Assembly: GCA_041916675.1 (NCBI GenBank) | Contig: JAYRZB010000010.1 | Location: forward strand, 18,398-82,397 | Length of the DNA stretch: 64,000 nucleotides | Source: JAYRZB01 sp041916675 | GTDB lineage: Bacteria > Pseudomonadota > Alphaproteobacteria > Rhizobiales > Devosiaceae | Direction of reading: 5' to 3' | Part shown: positions 1-7,413 of the stretch, one piece after another | Layout: every line of letters starts with the position of its first letter | Position numbering within the stretch: position 1 is the stretch's first letter | Position numbers and translations under genes: made by a program | The notes under the pieces: model-generated | What the model saw: the letters and a program-made list of their open reading frames with translations, nothing else | The model's database searches: none | Told to the model about the DNA's origin: nothing

Positions 1-579
1 GTGCTGCCCTATCTCGATATTCCCTTCCAGCACGCCTCGCCAACCGTGCTCAAGGCCATGCGCCGCCCCGCCGCGCAGGAAAAGACCCTCAACCGCATCC
101 TCAAATGGCGCGAGATCTGCCCCGATCTCACCATCCGCTCCAATTTCATCGTCGGCTTCCCCGGTGAAACCGAGGAAGACTTCGAGATGATGCTCGATTT
201 CATCGAAGAAGCAGAGATCGATCGCGCTGGCTGCTTTGAATACGAGCCCGTCACCGGCGCCCCCGCCAATGAACTCGAAGGCATCGTACCCGACGAAATC
301 AAGCGCGACCGTTTCGAGCGCCTGATGGAAGTGGCACAGCACGTTTCGACCGGCCAGCTCGCCAAGAAGGTCGGCCGCACCATCGATGTGCTGGTTGACG
401 ATGTTCAGCCCGAAAACAACCGCGCCATCGCCCGCTCCAAGTGGGATGCGCCCGAGATCGATGGCAACGTCATCATCGATGCCGCCACCGGCATCAAGCC
501 CGGCGACATGGTCTCGGTCACCGTGACGGATTCGGACGAGTACGACCTGTTCGCAGTTCCGGCGGCAAAGGCGAACTGA
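1..579 (+). CDS. rimO: Ribosomal protein S12 methylthiotransferase RimO, C-terminal part
   Basis: This is the last 192 residues of a radical-SAM methylthiotransferase; the gene begins upstream of the window, so the N-terminal MTTase domain and the CxxxCxxC cluster are not visible. The visible part opens with the PYLDIPFQHAS stretch typical of RimO, followed by the NFIVGFPGETEEDF motif of MiaB/RimO enzymes and a C-terminal TRAM domain (about residues 125-190). RimO adds a methylthio group to the conserved Asp next to Lys/Arg88 of ribosomal protein S12; that substrate, rpsL, lies about 31 kb downstream in this window. The stop overlaps the folP start by one base (TGATG), so the two are probably co-transcribed. 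MiaB is the alternative, but the sequence fits RimO better. Confidence 0.9.
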   Translation: MLPYLDIPFQHASPTVLKAMRRPAAQEKTLNRILKWREICPDLTIRSNFIVGFPGETEEDFEMMLDFIEEAEIDRAGCFEYEPVTGAPANELEGIVPDEIKRDRFERLMEVAQHVSTGQLAKKVGRTIDVLVDDVQPENNRAIARSKWDAPEIDGNVIIDAATGIKPGDMVSVTVTDSDEYDLFAVPAAKAN

Positions 580-1436
580 TGGCGGCGCATCGCACGTTTG
601 CGGTGCCGCTTGCCGGGTCTGCCGAACTCGCCCTCGGCCCGGTGCCCACGCTCATGGGCATCCTCAATGTCACCCCGGATTCGTTTTCCGATGGCGGCAC
701 GCATGATACTGTGGCTGCCGCCCTCGCCCATGCCCGTTTCATGCTCGCTGAAGGCGCCGATATCCTTGATGTCGGCGGCGAAAGCACACGGCCCGGCGCC
801 GAACCGGTCGGCGTCCAGGCCGAGCTCGACCGCGTCATGCCCGTCATCACCGCCCTGCGCAGTGCCGGCATCACGGCGCCGATCTCCATCGATACCTACA
901 AGGCGCTTGTGGCCGATCAGGCCATACAGGCCGGTGCCAGCATCATCAACGATGTGCATGGGTTCCAGCGCCAGCCCGAAATCGCCGATGTCGCCGTCCT
1001 GCACAAGGTCCCCGCCATCATCATGCATTGGGATACCGGGCGCGATACCGGCAAAGACATCATTGCAGAGATGATGCGTTACTTTGAAAAATCCCTGCAC
1101 ATCGCTGATAAAGCGGGCCTATCGCGTAACCGTATTGTTATCGATCCTGGCTTTGGTTTTGCCAAGTCCCTCGCCGAAAACTACGAAATTCTCCGCCGCC
1201 TTCCCGAACTTTCCGCCCTTGGCCTGCCCGTGCTTTCGGGCACGTCGCGCAAGTCCATGATCGGGCGCCTGCTCGACGTGCCGGCCGATCAGCGGGTTTT
1301 TGGCACCGCCGCCACCTCGGTGATTGCATATTGCGCCGGGGCGCATATCTTCCGCGTCCACGATATACGCCCCAACCGGGACGCGCTGCGTGTAGCCGCG
1401 GCAACGCTCTATGGCCCGCCGGAAAGCGAACAATAA
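579..1436 (+). CDS. folP: Dihydropteroate synthase FolP
   Basis: FolP condenses p-aminobenzoate with hydroxymethyl-dihydropterin pyrophosphate to give dihydropteroate in cytosolic folate synthesis and is the sulfonamide target. The 285-residue TIM barrel shows the hallmark LMGILNVTPDSFSDGG near residues 26-41, DVGGESTRPGA at the second signature, then IIDPGFGFAKS and the SRKS pterin-site motif. The ATG at 579 is chosen because it overlaps the rimO stop by one base and gives the family length. An upstream in-frame start at 441 would lie inside rimO and is unlikely. folB follows after one base. Confidence 0.96.
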   Translation: MAAHRTFAVPLAGSAELALGPVPTLMGILNVTPDSFSDGGTHDTVAAALAHARFMLAEGADILDVGGESTRPGAEPVGVQAELDRVMPVITALRSAGITAPISIDTYKALVADQAIQAGASIINDVHGFQRQPEIADVAVLHKVPAIIMHWDTGRDTGKDIIAEMMRYFEKSLHIADKAGLSRNRIVIDPGFGFAKSLAENYEILRRLPELSALGLPVLSGTSRKSMIGRLLDVPADQRVFGTAATSVIAYCAGAHIFRVHDIRPNRDALRVAAATLYGPPESEQ

Positions 1437-1437
1437 G

Positions 1438-1821
1438 ATGGCAAGCAAGTCACGCGACCGCATCATCCTCAAGGATCTCGGCTTTTACGGCTATCACGGC
1501 CTCATGCCCGAAGAGAGCCGGCTCGGCCAGCGCTTCTTCATTGATCTGACCGTGGGCACCGATCTGTCGATTCCCGCTCGCAACGATCACATCACCGGCA
1601 CCATTTCTTATGCCGACATTTACGATGTGGTCAAAGCTGCCTTTGAGGAGAAGCGCTTCAAGCTCATTGAAGCCCTGGGCCAGCACATCATCGATCGCCT
1701 TTTTGCCGGTTTCCCAACCATTGAGTGGATCAACATCCGCGTCCGCAAGCCCGAAGCCCCTATTGCAATGGTGCGTGGCGAGGCCGCCATCGAGCTCTAT
1801 CGCAGTCGGGACGACAACTGA
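1438..1821 (+). CDS. folB: Dihydroneopterin aldolase FolB
   Basis: FolB cleaves 7,8-dihydroneopterin to 6-hydroxymethyl-7,8-dihydropterin and glycolaldehyde, the step before FolK. The 127-residue product carries the family features: IILKDLGFYGYHG at the start, the SYADIYDVV segment, FKLIEALGQHI around the active-site Glu, and the RKPEAPI lysine motif near residue 100. The start at 1438 lies one base after the folP stop. An earlier in-frame ATG at 1411 lies within folP and would only add a basic tail. The stop overlaps the folK start in a TGATG junction, so translation is probably coupled. Confidence 0.94.
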   Translation: MASKSRDRIILKDLGFYGYHGLMPEESRLGQRFFIDLTVGTDLSIPARNDHITGTISYADIYDVVKAAFEEKRFKLIEALGQHIIDRLFAGFPTIEWINIRVRKPEAPIAMVRGEAAIELYRSRDDN

Positions 1822-2264
1822 TGCACGCCGCCTGGCTGGCCCTGGGCGCCAATATCGGCAATCCCTCCGCCCAGCTCGATGAGGCAGTAGACCGCCTCGA
1901 TCGCCATCCGCGCATTGCGGTCATGGCGCGCTCAGCCACCATCGTCACCCCCGCCTGGGGCAAGACCGACCAGCCCGATTTCTGCAATCTGGCACTGGCC
2001 GTCCAGACCAGCCTCAGTCCACAGCACTTGCTCGAAGCCTGCCTTGCGGTGGAGGCCGCCATGGGCCGCCAGCGTCTCGAACACTGGGGCCCGCGCCTGA
2101 TCGATATCGACATCATCGCCTATGAGCGTCAAGTCCTCGCCACCGATTCCCTCAAACTGCCGCACCCCTTCGCCCATCAGCGCGATTTCGTCCTCACCCC
2201 CCTCCGCCAGATCGCCCCGGAAGTGGCCGAATGGCTTGTGGAGCGGACAGGGCCGAGCACTTGA
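1821..2264 (+). CDS. folK: 2-amino-4-hydroxy-6-hydroxymethyldihydropteridine diphosphokinase FolK
   Basis: FolK transfers pyrophosphate from ATP to hydroxymethyl-dihydropterin, making the FolP substrate, so folP-folB-folK supplies three consecutive folate steps. The 147-residue protein starts WLALGANIGNP and carries WGPRLIDIDIIAY, whose two aspartates bind magnesium, followed by LPHPFAHQRDFVLTPL, which closes the active site. The ATG at 1821 overlaps the folB stop by one base. A longer frame from 1725 runs inside folB and is rejected. About 70 bases separate folK from the next gene, so the operon probably ends here, although no clear terminator was seen. Confidence 0.95.
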   Translation: MHAAWLALGANIGNPSAQLDEAVDRLDRHPRIAVMARSATIVTPAWGKTDQPDFCNLALAVQTSLSPQHLLEACLAVEAAMGRQRLEHWGPRLIDIDIIAYERQVLATDSLKLPHPFAHQRDFVLTPLRQIAPEVAEWLVERTGPST

Positions 2265-2334
2265 AGTAAGCGCAGACTTGAACTAAGCTCTTGATAGATC
2301 GATATTTTGTTTCATTTGCTACTAAGGGCCTCAC

Positions 2335-2949
2335 GTGCGCTCACTTGTCCTGCTTTCGGCATTTTCGTGCCTGGCTGCCCCCGCGCTGGCAGCTGACCTT
2401 GAGGTGATGTCCCCTTCGCCCGAGATGGTGACTTCGGCCCCGGCACCACACTGGGATGGTTTTTATATCGGCGGCTTTGCCGGCTATTTTGGCGGAACTC
2501 TCTCATACGAAAGTCAGGATGACGTCTATGTTGATTACGCATTTCCGGGCTGGCTACTGGGCGTAAATGCCGGGTACGACGCCACGCTTGAGAACGGGGT
2601 CGTGGTTGGCGTCGTGGCAGACATTTCGGCAAGCAACGCGCAGCTTGTAGATCCAAACAATATCAGCCTGCCCTGGTCCGCCTCCCTTCGCGGGCGTGTC
2701 GGCAAGGATTTCGGGTCATACCTCCCCTATCTCACAGCCGGCCTCGCTGCAGCATCTTACGACGCTGGCGGCAATGTGCTTCCAATGCTGGGCTGGACGG
2801 CCGGTGCGGGGTTCGAGCTTGCGATTACCGATTCGCTCTCCCTCGACACGCAGTATCGGTTCACTGATTTTGGTTACGCCGATACCGGCATCTACCAGGA
2901 TTATGTCAGTGGCCACCATCTTTCAGCGGGCCTCAACTGGCGCTTCTGA
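2335..2949 (+). CDS. Outer-membrane beta-barrel protein, Omp25/RopB type (paralogue 1)
   Basis: This 204-residue protein has a cleavable signal peptide (about residues 1-20, ending ALAADLE). It then shows alternating beta strands with the WDGFYIGGFAGY entry motif, PGWLLGVNAGYD, and a terminal aromatic strand ending in NWRF, the C-terminal Phe that the BAM machinery recognises. It belongs to the Omp25/Omp31/RopB-like 8-stranded barrels that are abundant in Hyphomicrobiales outer membranes. The start is a GTG. The neighbour at 3015 is a tandem paralogue with the same motifs, pointing to local duplication. The exact function is unknown; a structural role or small-solute permeability is likely. 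Confidence 0.85.
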   Translation: MRSLVLLSAFSCLAAPALAADLEVMSPSPEMVTSAPAPHWDGFYIGGFAGYFGGTLSYESQDDVYVDYAFPGWLLGVNAGYDATLENGVVVGVVADISASNAQLVDPNNISLPWSASLRGRVGKDFGSYLPYLTAGLAAASYDAGGNVLPMLGWTAGAGFELAITDSLSLDTQYRFTDFGYADTGIYQDYVSGHHLSAGLNWRF

Positions 2950-3014
2950 ACGATTTTCAATCGAACGATCACTCACTTTCACGAACTGAACTATTCTAGT
3001 TAGGACCTTAAAAT

Positions 3015-3653
3015 ATGACCCTTTCATCACGCGCCCTCGCGGCTGGCCTCTTCGGCCTTCTCTCCATCTCCGCCGCCTCGGCAGCTGACCTTTATGTCGA
3101 TGTTCCCATGGCAACAGCGCCGGTTGAAATGGTCCAGCCCGGCCATTGGGATGGCCCCTATGTTGGTATCTTTGGCGGGTACTTGGCGGGTACGTTTGAG
3201 ATGCGGACCGAGGCAGTTATCACTGATTTTTCTGCGCCGGGCTGGTTGCTTGGGGTCAATGCTGGCTATGATCACACCCTGGACAACGGAGTTGTTCTGG
3301 GGGTTGCGGCCGATGTGGCGTGGACTAACCCGCACATCGATCTCCCGTATGACACCCGGATAGACTGGGTTGGTTCCTTGCGTGGCCGGGCCGGCTACGA
3401 TGCTGGTGCCTTCCTCCCCTACCTGACGGGCGGCCTCGCTGTTGCAAGCATGACCAAAGTTAGTGGCAATACAGAATACAACGACCTCTTGGCCGGATGG
3501 ACTGTGGGCGCCGGCCTGGAAATTGCAGCCACTGACGACCTCTCGGTGGACGTACAGTACCGCTACTCGGACTATGGTGTGGGCGATTTCAGCGGTGCAG
3601 ACGACAGTTTCCGCTCTCACCAGATCACCGCCGGCCTGAACTGGCGCTTCTGA
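3015..3653 (+). CDS. Outer-membrane beta-barrel protein, Omp25/RopB type (paralogue 2)
   Basis: This 212-residue protein has a signal peptide (about 1-23, ending ASAADLY), the HWDGPYVGIFGGY entry strand, PGWLLGVNAGYDHTLDNGVV in the middle and the terminal strand AGLNWRF. It shares these blocks with the gene 65 bases upstream but differs in its loops, as expected of tandem barrel paralogues exposed at the surface. A TAGGA ribosome-binding site lies about 9 bases before the ATG. A clean intrinsic terminator follows the stop. The product should sit in the outer membrane; no enzymatic motif is present. Confidence 0.86.
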   Translation: MTLSSRALAAGLFGLLSISAASAADLYVDVPMATAPVEMVQPGHWDGPYVGIFGGYLAGTFEMRTEAVITDFSAPGWLLGVNAGYDHTLDNGVVLGVAADVAWTNPHIDLPYDTRIDWVGSLRGRAGYDAGAFLPYLTGGLAVASMTKVSGNTEYNDLLAGWTVGAGLEIAATDDLSVDVQYRYSDYGVGDFSGADDSFRSHQITAGLNWRF

Positions 3654-3678
3654 TCCATCATTCGCGCATCTCATCCTT

Positions 3679-3710
3679 AAACCCGGCGCCCTGTGCGTCG
3701 GGTTTTTCTT
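3679..3710 (+). terminator. Intrinsic terminator after the tandem OMP genes
   Basis: AAACCCG at 3679-3685 pairs perfectly with CGGGTTT at 3699-3705, with further GC pairing inside. A T-rich tract follows at 3703-3710. It lies about 25 bases after the stop of the second barrel gene. Confidence 0.85.
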
Positions 3711-3795
3711 TGTGCGTTGAAACCGCGTGTGCATGGCTTAGCACTCCCCCCACCATTTCCCTGCCGCAAAATGAGTGCGGCATCACGCCGACCGC

Positions 3796-3927
3796 CCCGT
3801 CATCCCGGCGCTGGCCGGGATCCAGTTCCCGCCGCGCCCGGTAACAGCCCGCGCCCTGCATGGCCCATGTCACCGCCGCAATCTACCGCCGGGTTGACCA
3901 GATAGCGGCCAGCGCTGGGATGACGGG
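3796..3927. repeat. REP-like inverted pair
   Basis: The left arm begins CCCGTCATCCCGGCGCTGGCC at 3796. The right arm at about 3905-3927 is its reverse complement with few mismatches (GCGGCCAGCGCTGGGATGACGGG), leaving a loop of roughly 80 bases. The CGTCATCCCGGC core is a motif I recognise from dispersed palindromic elements of alphaproteobacteria. A transcript of this stretch would fold into a long stem. Confidence 0.7.
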
Positions 3928-4047
3928 AGACCTTTCGGACCGCGAACAATCGGCACAGTCTTGGTAGCTCCCTTCTCCTTGCGGGGGACGGTTTGTTTGG
4001 AGAGCGCCGCACCCCACCTTGATCCTCTCCCTGGAAGGAGGATGAGG

Positions 4048-4100
4048 CACGCAAGCCGCCAAACACGGACTCCCTCCCTCTCGAGAGGGAGGGAGGGGGT
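4048..4100 (+). repeat. C-rich palindromic repeat, single copy
   Basis: It begins GCACGCAAGCCG, continues with AAACACGG, and then enters a perfect 24-bp palindrome at 4071-4094 around CTCGAG. The same sequence order occurs in reverse complement at 63934-63996. The two are therefore members of one dispersed family, 60 kb apart. Confidence 0.75.
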
Positions 4101-4566
4101 AGTCAGTCACGCTCAGCGCCCGAAAACCCCCTCACCCTATCCCTCTTCACACGGGGAGAGGACCGGCCGTGCTTGGGACACCTCTGGTGCCCATCCCGGA
4201 TCGCCGGCCCTCTTCTTTCCTCCCCCTCCCAGGGGGAGGGGCCGGAGGTGGGGGTATGCAGCCATCGGCCACCCCAACAAACTTATCCCCGCCCCCTGAT
4301 CCTCCATCATGATTGCCCCGTCCCTTCGCTGCGGCGTGGTTGCAACGAACGATCAGCGGGGGGAAATGGGGAAGCCGGGGTCGCCTGGTTTCGCGCAAGG
4401 CTATAGCGACAGCTGCCGGTTAAGGTCCGTCACCTGGATCGCCCTTGCGAAAAACCCCATTGTCTGGGGCAAAGGACGCTTCGCACCACACTAACTACCC
4501 CATCCTGAGGCCGACTTTGCCCCAGACCGCCGCACCCTGCCCGCGCGCCTGATGGCACGCGGCGCT

Positions 4567-5355
4567 TCAGCCTGCCTGCGGGGCTTTCAGCATCTCCAGC
4601 ACGCGCACTGCGGCATCAAAATCGCGATGGCGCTCGGCCCGGCGCTCCACCGCTTCTTCCACTGCGCCCCAGAACCGCATCTGATAATCTTCGTCCACAT
4701 GCGCCGCCAACCAAACCTGCTCGGCGCTGAGCAGCCCGTGCCAGAGCGCGATGGCCATGATTCCCGAACCAGAAATCCCGGTCACTGAAACCAGCGCGGT
4801 CAGCACAAGGTGATCTTCGCCCTCCAGCACCTCGCTCAGCCGTGCTGTCATCTGCGGCGGCTGTGGCTGGTGGATAATGCCCATGGTGGGCTGGAACGAC
4901 ACCCCAAAGTGCCGCGCCACACTGATCAGGATCGGGTCCCAGATCGCCTCCTGCTCCGCCACAAGTTCACGCGGCGATTCCGCCCGGTAAAGCAGCAGGT
5001 CGTTTCCGGCGTATTTGATAACCTCGCCCGCCAGCGCGTCGCGCGTTGCAGCCCCGCCTTCAATTGCAGCGTTCATCAGCCGCAGCACAGGCATGGTGTC
5101 AGGGTCGATCAATTCGCCCTGCGCCGCCCACTCCGCTGCCACGGCCTCAGCCAGCGCGCGCAGCGGCAGCACCATGGGCGTCCGGCCCGGCGTGCGCGTC
5201 GGTTTGCCATCAAGGTTCACGGCAAACCCGCCTTCTACTGCGGCCACCCCTGCCTCGGTGTAAAACCGCTTGGGCAGTTGCTGGCGCACATGCTTTTGCG
5301 CCCGGCCATAGCCGTCATCGCGATGCTTTTCAGCGTCTTCAAGGAACTCGCGCAT
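4567..5355 (-). CDS. ATP12-family F1-ATPase assembly chaperone
   Basis: This 262-residue protein matches the ATP12 family, which in mitochondria binds the F1 alpha subunit before assembly; the alphaproteobacterial homologues are presumed to do the same for ATP synthase. Visible family blocks are KRFY near residue 30, GFAVNLDGKPTRTPGR, a WAAQGELIDP.MP segment, LLLYRA and the C-terminal GLLSAEQVWLAAHVDEDYQMRFWG. The protein is soluble, with no signal or membrane segment. It is transcribed two bases after the HAD phosphatase gene, probably as the last gene of the run that begins at rarA. A gene-free repeat block lies downstream. Confidence 0.9.
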   Translation of the reverse strand: MREFLEDAEKHRDDGYGRAQKHVRQQLPKRFYTEAGVAAVEGGFAVNLDGKPTRTPGRTPMVLPLRALAEAVAAEWAAQGELIDPDTMPVLRLMNAAIEGGAATRDALAGEVIKYAGNDLLLYRAESPRELVAEQEAIWDPILISVARHFGVSFQPTMGIIHQPQPPQMTARLSEVLEGEDHLVLTALVSVTGISGSGIMAIALWHGLLSAEQVWLAAHVDEDYQMRFWGAVEEAVERRAERHRDFDAAVRVLEMLKAPQAG

Positions 5356-5357
5356 TC

Positions 5358-6020
5358 TTACTCCAGCACCCGCGCCACCGCGGCATCAAGCTCATCATAG
5401 CTCTCAATGATCGCCGTTGCCCCGGCAGCAATCAGGTCTTGCGGATCGTGATAGCCCCAGGTCACTCCGATCGATTTGGTCCGCGCTGCCCGCGCCAGGT
5501 TGATATCGAAGACCGTATCCCCGATCATCACCGTATCGCCCGCGTCCATACCGGTCTCGGCCATGGCGCGCAGCAGCATGCCGGGGTGCGGCTTGGATGG
5601 GTTGTGGTCGGGCGTCTGCAGGGTTGAAAAGTGGTCGCTGAGGCCATGCTGGGTCAGGATGCGGTTCACCCCGCTCAGCCCCTTGCCTGTCGCAATCCCC
5701 AGCACAGTGCCCGCCTCAGCCTTCAACCGGTCGAGCGCCGCGCGGGCCCCCGGATAGAGCGGTTCACGATCGCTCGCAATCGCTAGCGAGGCTTTATAGA
5801 GCGAGCGGTAGGTCGCCACCAGCTCATCGACCAGCCCGGCATTGGCGTCTCCCGCCAGCCGCCCGATAGCCAGCGGCAAGGACAGGCCAATGACACTGCG
5901 CGAGGCGGCCGCCGTTGGCGGCACCAGCCCGTGGGCCGTGAACGTGCCGCTCATATGCTCGGTGATCAACTCATGGGTGTCGATCAGCGTGCCATCCATA
6001 TCGAAAACAACAAGCCGCAT
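5358..6020 (-). CDS. HAD-superfamily phosphatase (phosphoglycolate phosphatase-like)
   Basis: The 220-residue HAD hydrolase opens with VVFDMDGTLIDT, the nucleophile motif with catalytic Asp at residue 7. Motif II is the GIATGK segment, and motif III/IV lies in KPHPGMLLRA and MIGDTVFDINLARAA. A helical cap domain occupies about residues 20-85. Domain content and size match Gph/PpaX-type phosphatases, but the substrate cannot be read from sequence. The start at 6020 begins directly with the DxD strand; a longer frame reaching 6263 runs antisense to the upstream coding sense and is rejected. The gene sits between rluC (22 bases) and the ATP12 gene. Confidence 0.88.
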   Translation of the reverse strand: MRLVVFDMDGTLIDTHELITEHMSGTFTAHGLVPPTAAASRSVIGLSLPLAIGRLAGDANAGLVDELVATYRSLYKASLAIASDREPLYPGARAALDRLKAEAGTVLGIATGKGLSGVNRILTQHGLSDHFSTLQTPDHNPSKPHPGMLLRAMAETGMDAGDTVMIGDTVFDINLARAARTKSIGVTWGYHDPQDLIAAGATAIIESYDELDAAVARVLE

Positions 6021-6042
6021 CAGCGCGCTCCTTTGCGGCGGA

Positions 6043-7032
6043 TCACAGGTCCTCTTCGGGGTCCTGCGTCTGTGCGTCATAGCGGTTGGGGTCAAGCCCC
6101 AGCGCGTCGAACGTCTGTTGCATATGCGGAGGCAGCGGCGCCGACACATCCAGAATCTTGCCATTGCGCAGCGGCAGGCTGATCCGGCGGGCATGCAGGT
6201 GCAGCCCCTTGGCCAGCCCTTCGGCGGGCTCCCAGTTCTGAATGTTGAAATAGCGCGGATCATCCAGGATCGGCGTCCCCAGCTGCGCCATATGCACGCG
6301 CAGCTGATGTGTCCGCCCGGTCACCGGCTTCAGCGTCACCCAGGCAAAGCGCCGGCTGGCAATTTCGGTCGTCGAGTAGTAGGTCATCGAGTGCTGGGCG
6401 CCGGGCGTACCGTGCTCCACCACCACCATCTGTTCGCCGTCGTCCGTACCCTGCTTGGCCAGAAAGCACGAAATCCGCCCCTGCTTGGGGCTTGGGTTGC
6501 CAGCAACGATGGCCCAGTAGATCTTGCGCGCCGAGCGCGATTTGAACACTTCGCCGAAATGCGTCGCCGCCGCCTTGGTCCGCGCCACCACCAGGCACCC
6601 GGATGTGTCGCGGTCGAGCCGGTGCACCAGCCGCGGCACCTCGCCCTTCTTGTTGGGCAGGCTCTTGAGCAGCCCATCCATATGCCGCTTGGTGCCCGTG
6701 CCGCCCTGGGCCGCCAGTCCATGCGGCTTGTTGAACACAAACAGGTCGTCATCTTCATAAAGGATGATCTCGCGCAGGAACTCGGCATCCGCCGAGCTGA
6801 CCTTGGCCTCGATCTTGTGCACCGCATCATCGACCGGCGGCACACGCACCACCTGCCCGGATTCAAGCCGCGTGCTGGTCTTGACGCGCCCGCTATCCAC
6901 CCGCACCTGCCCGGTGCGGATCAGCTTCTGCAAGAGCCCGTGGGTGACCTGCGGAAAGTGCTCCGCAAACCAGCGGTCAAGCCGCATGCCGTCTTCATCG
7001 CGCGCAACAACCTGTTGCCTTACCCCGCTCAT
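6043..7032 (-). CDS. rluC: RluA-family 23S rRNA pseudouridine synthase (RluC-like)
   Basis: The 329-residue enzyme isomerises uridines in 23S rRNA. An S4 RNA-binding domain fills about residues 10-75 (MRLDRWFAEHFPQVTHG, QKLIRTGQVRVD). The catalytic domain contains VHRLDRDTSG, with the catalytic Asp, then VTGRTHQLRVHMA and GTPILDDPRY. RluC is the best match because of the S4 domain and PRLVHRLDRDTSG wording; RluD is the alternative. The ATG at 7032 overlaps the crcB stop by four bases (ATGA), so translation of the two is probably coupled. A longer frame to 7329 lies inside crcB and is not used. Confidence 0.9.
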   Translation of the reverse strand: MSGVRQQVVARDEDGMRLDRWFAEHFPQVTHGLLQKLIRTGQVRVDSGRVKTSTRLESGQVVRVPPVDDAVHKIEAKVSSADAEFLREIILYEDDDLFVFNKPHGLAAQGGTGTKRHMDGLLKSLPNKKGEVPRLVHRLDRDTSGCLVVARTKAAATHFGEVFKSRSARKIYWAIVAGNPSPKQGRISCFLAKQGTDDGEQMVVVEHGTPGAQHSMTYYSTTEIASRRFAWVTLKPVTGRTHQLRVHMAQLGTPILDDPRYFNIQNWEPAEGLAKGLHLHARRISLPLRNGKILDVSAPLPPHMQQTFDALGLDPNRYDAQTQDPEEDL

Positions 7033-7412
7033 AGCGAACCCCAGCGTGTGATCAGGAGCCCGAGATAGAGTGCCAGCACCGAGAGCACAACCGATAACAG
7101 CACATACCCCACCCCCGCCAGCACATCCCCCCGTTCGAGCAGGGTGATAGCATCCAGCGAAAAGGCCGAAAACGTCGTAAATCCGCCCAGCACGCCCACC
7201 GCGACGAACAACCGGATTTCGTTCTGCCCCTCCAGCAGCGTCCGCGCCAAGAGCCCCACCAGCAGCCCCATGGCGAGCGACCCCAGAACGTTGATCATCA
7301 GCGTACCCACCGGAAACGCCGTGCCCCACACGCGGCCCGCAAGCGTGCCAAAGCCATACCGCGCCATGGCTCCCAGCCCGCCGCCAATGCCCACCAGCAG
7401 ATAGGCCTGCAT
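7029..7412 (-). CDS. crcB: Fluoride channel CrcB/Fluc
   Basis: This 127-residue membrane protein has four predicted transmembrane helices. It carries the family signatures GGGLGAMARYG near the N-terminus and GFTTFSAFSLDA, whose Phe and Thr/Ser residues line the fluoride path. Fluc channels work as antiparallel dimers that export fluoride passively across the inner membrane. The chosen start (MQAYLLVG) gives the usual family length; the frame extends further upstream into rarA. No fluoride riboswitch is visible because the gene is embedded between rarA and rluC with almost no spacer. Confidence 0.93.
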   Translation of the reverse strand: MQAYLLVGIGGGLGAMARYGFGTLAGRVWGTAFPVGTLMINVLGSLAMGLLVGLLARTLLEGQNEIRLFVAVGVLGGFTTFSAFSLDAITLLERGDVLAGVGYVLLSVVLSVLALYLGLLITRWGSL

Positions 7413-7413
7413 G

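Larger units (their letters stand above)
3711..4566. other. Gene-free block of inverted and palindromic repeats
   Basis: No convincing coding region was found in these roughly 850 bases; the short frames present are C/G-rich and unlike the neighbouring genes. The block holds a REP-like inverted pair (3796-3927), a perfect 24-bp palindrome centred on CTCGAG at 4071-4094 that belongs to the repeat family seen again at the window end, and a further CCCCTCCC/GGGAGGGG inverted repeat at about 4219-4241. The stretch from 4300 to 4566 shows nothing recognisable. Confidence 0.7.

Noticed and set aside
3961..4494. Short plus- and minus-strand frames in the repeat block
   Set aside because: They are read through palindromes, have Pro/Arg/Gly-skewed composition and show no ribosome-binding sites.
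5842..7068. Plus-strand frame of 408 codons opposite the HAD and rluC genes
   Set aside because: Both minus-strand genes carry complete catalytic motifs; the antisense frame has none.
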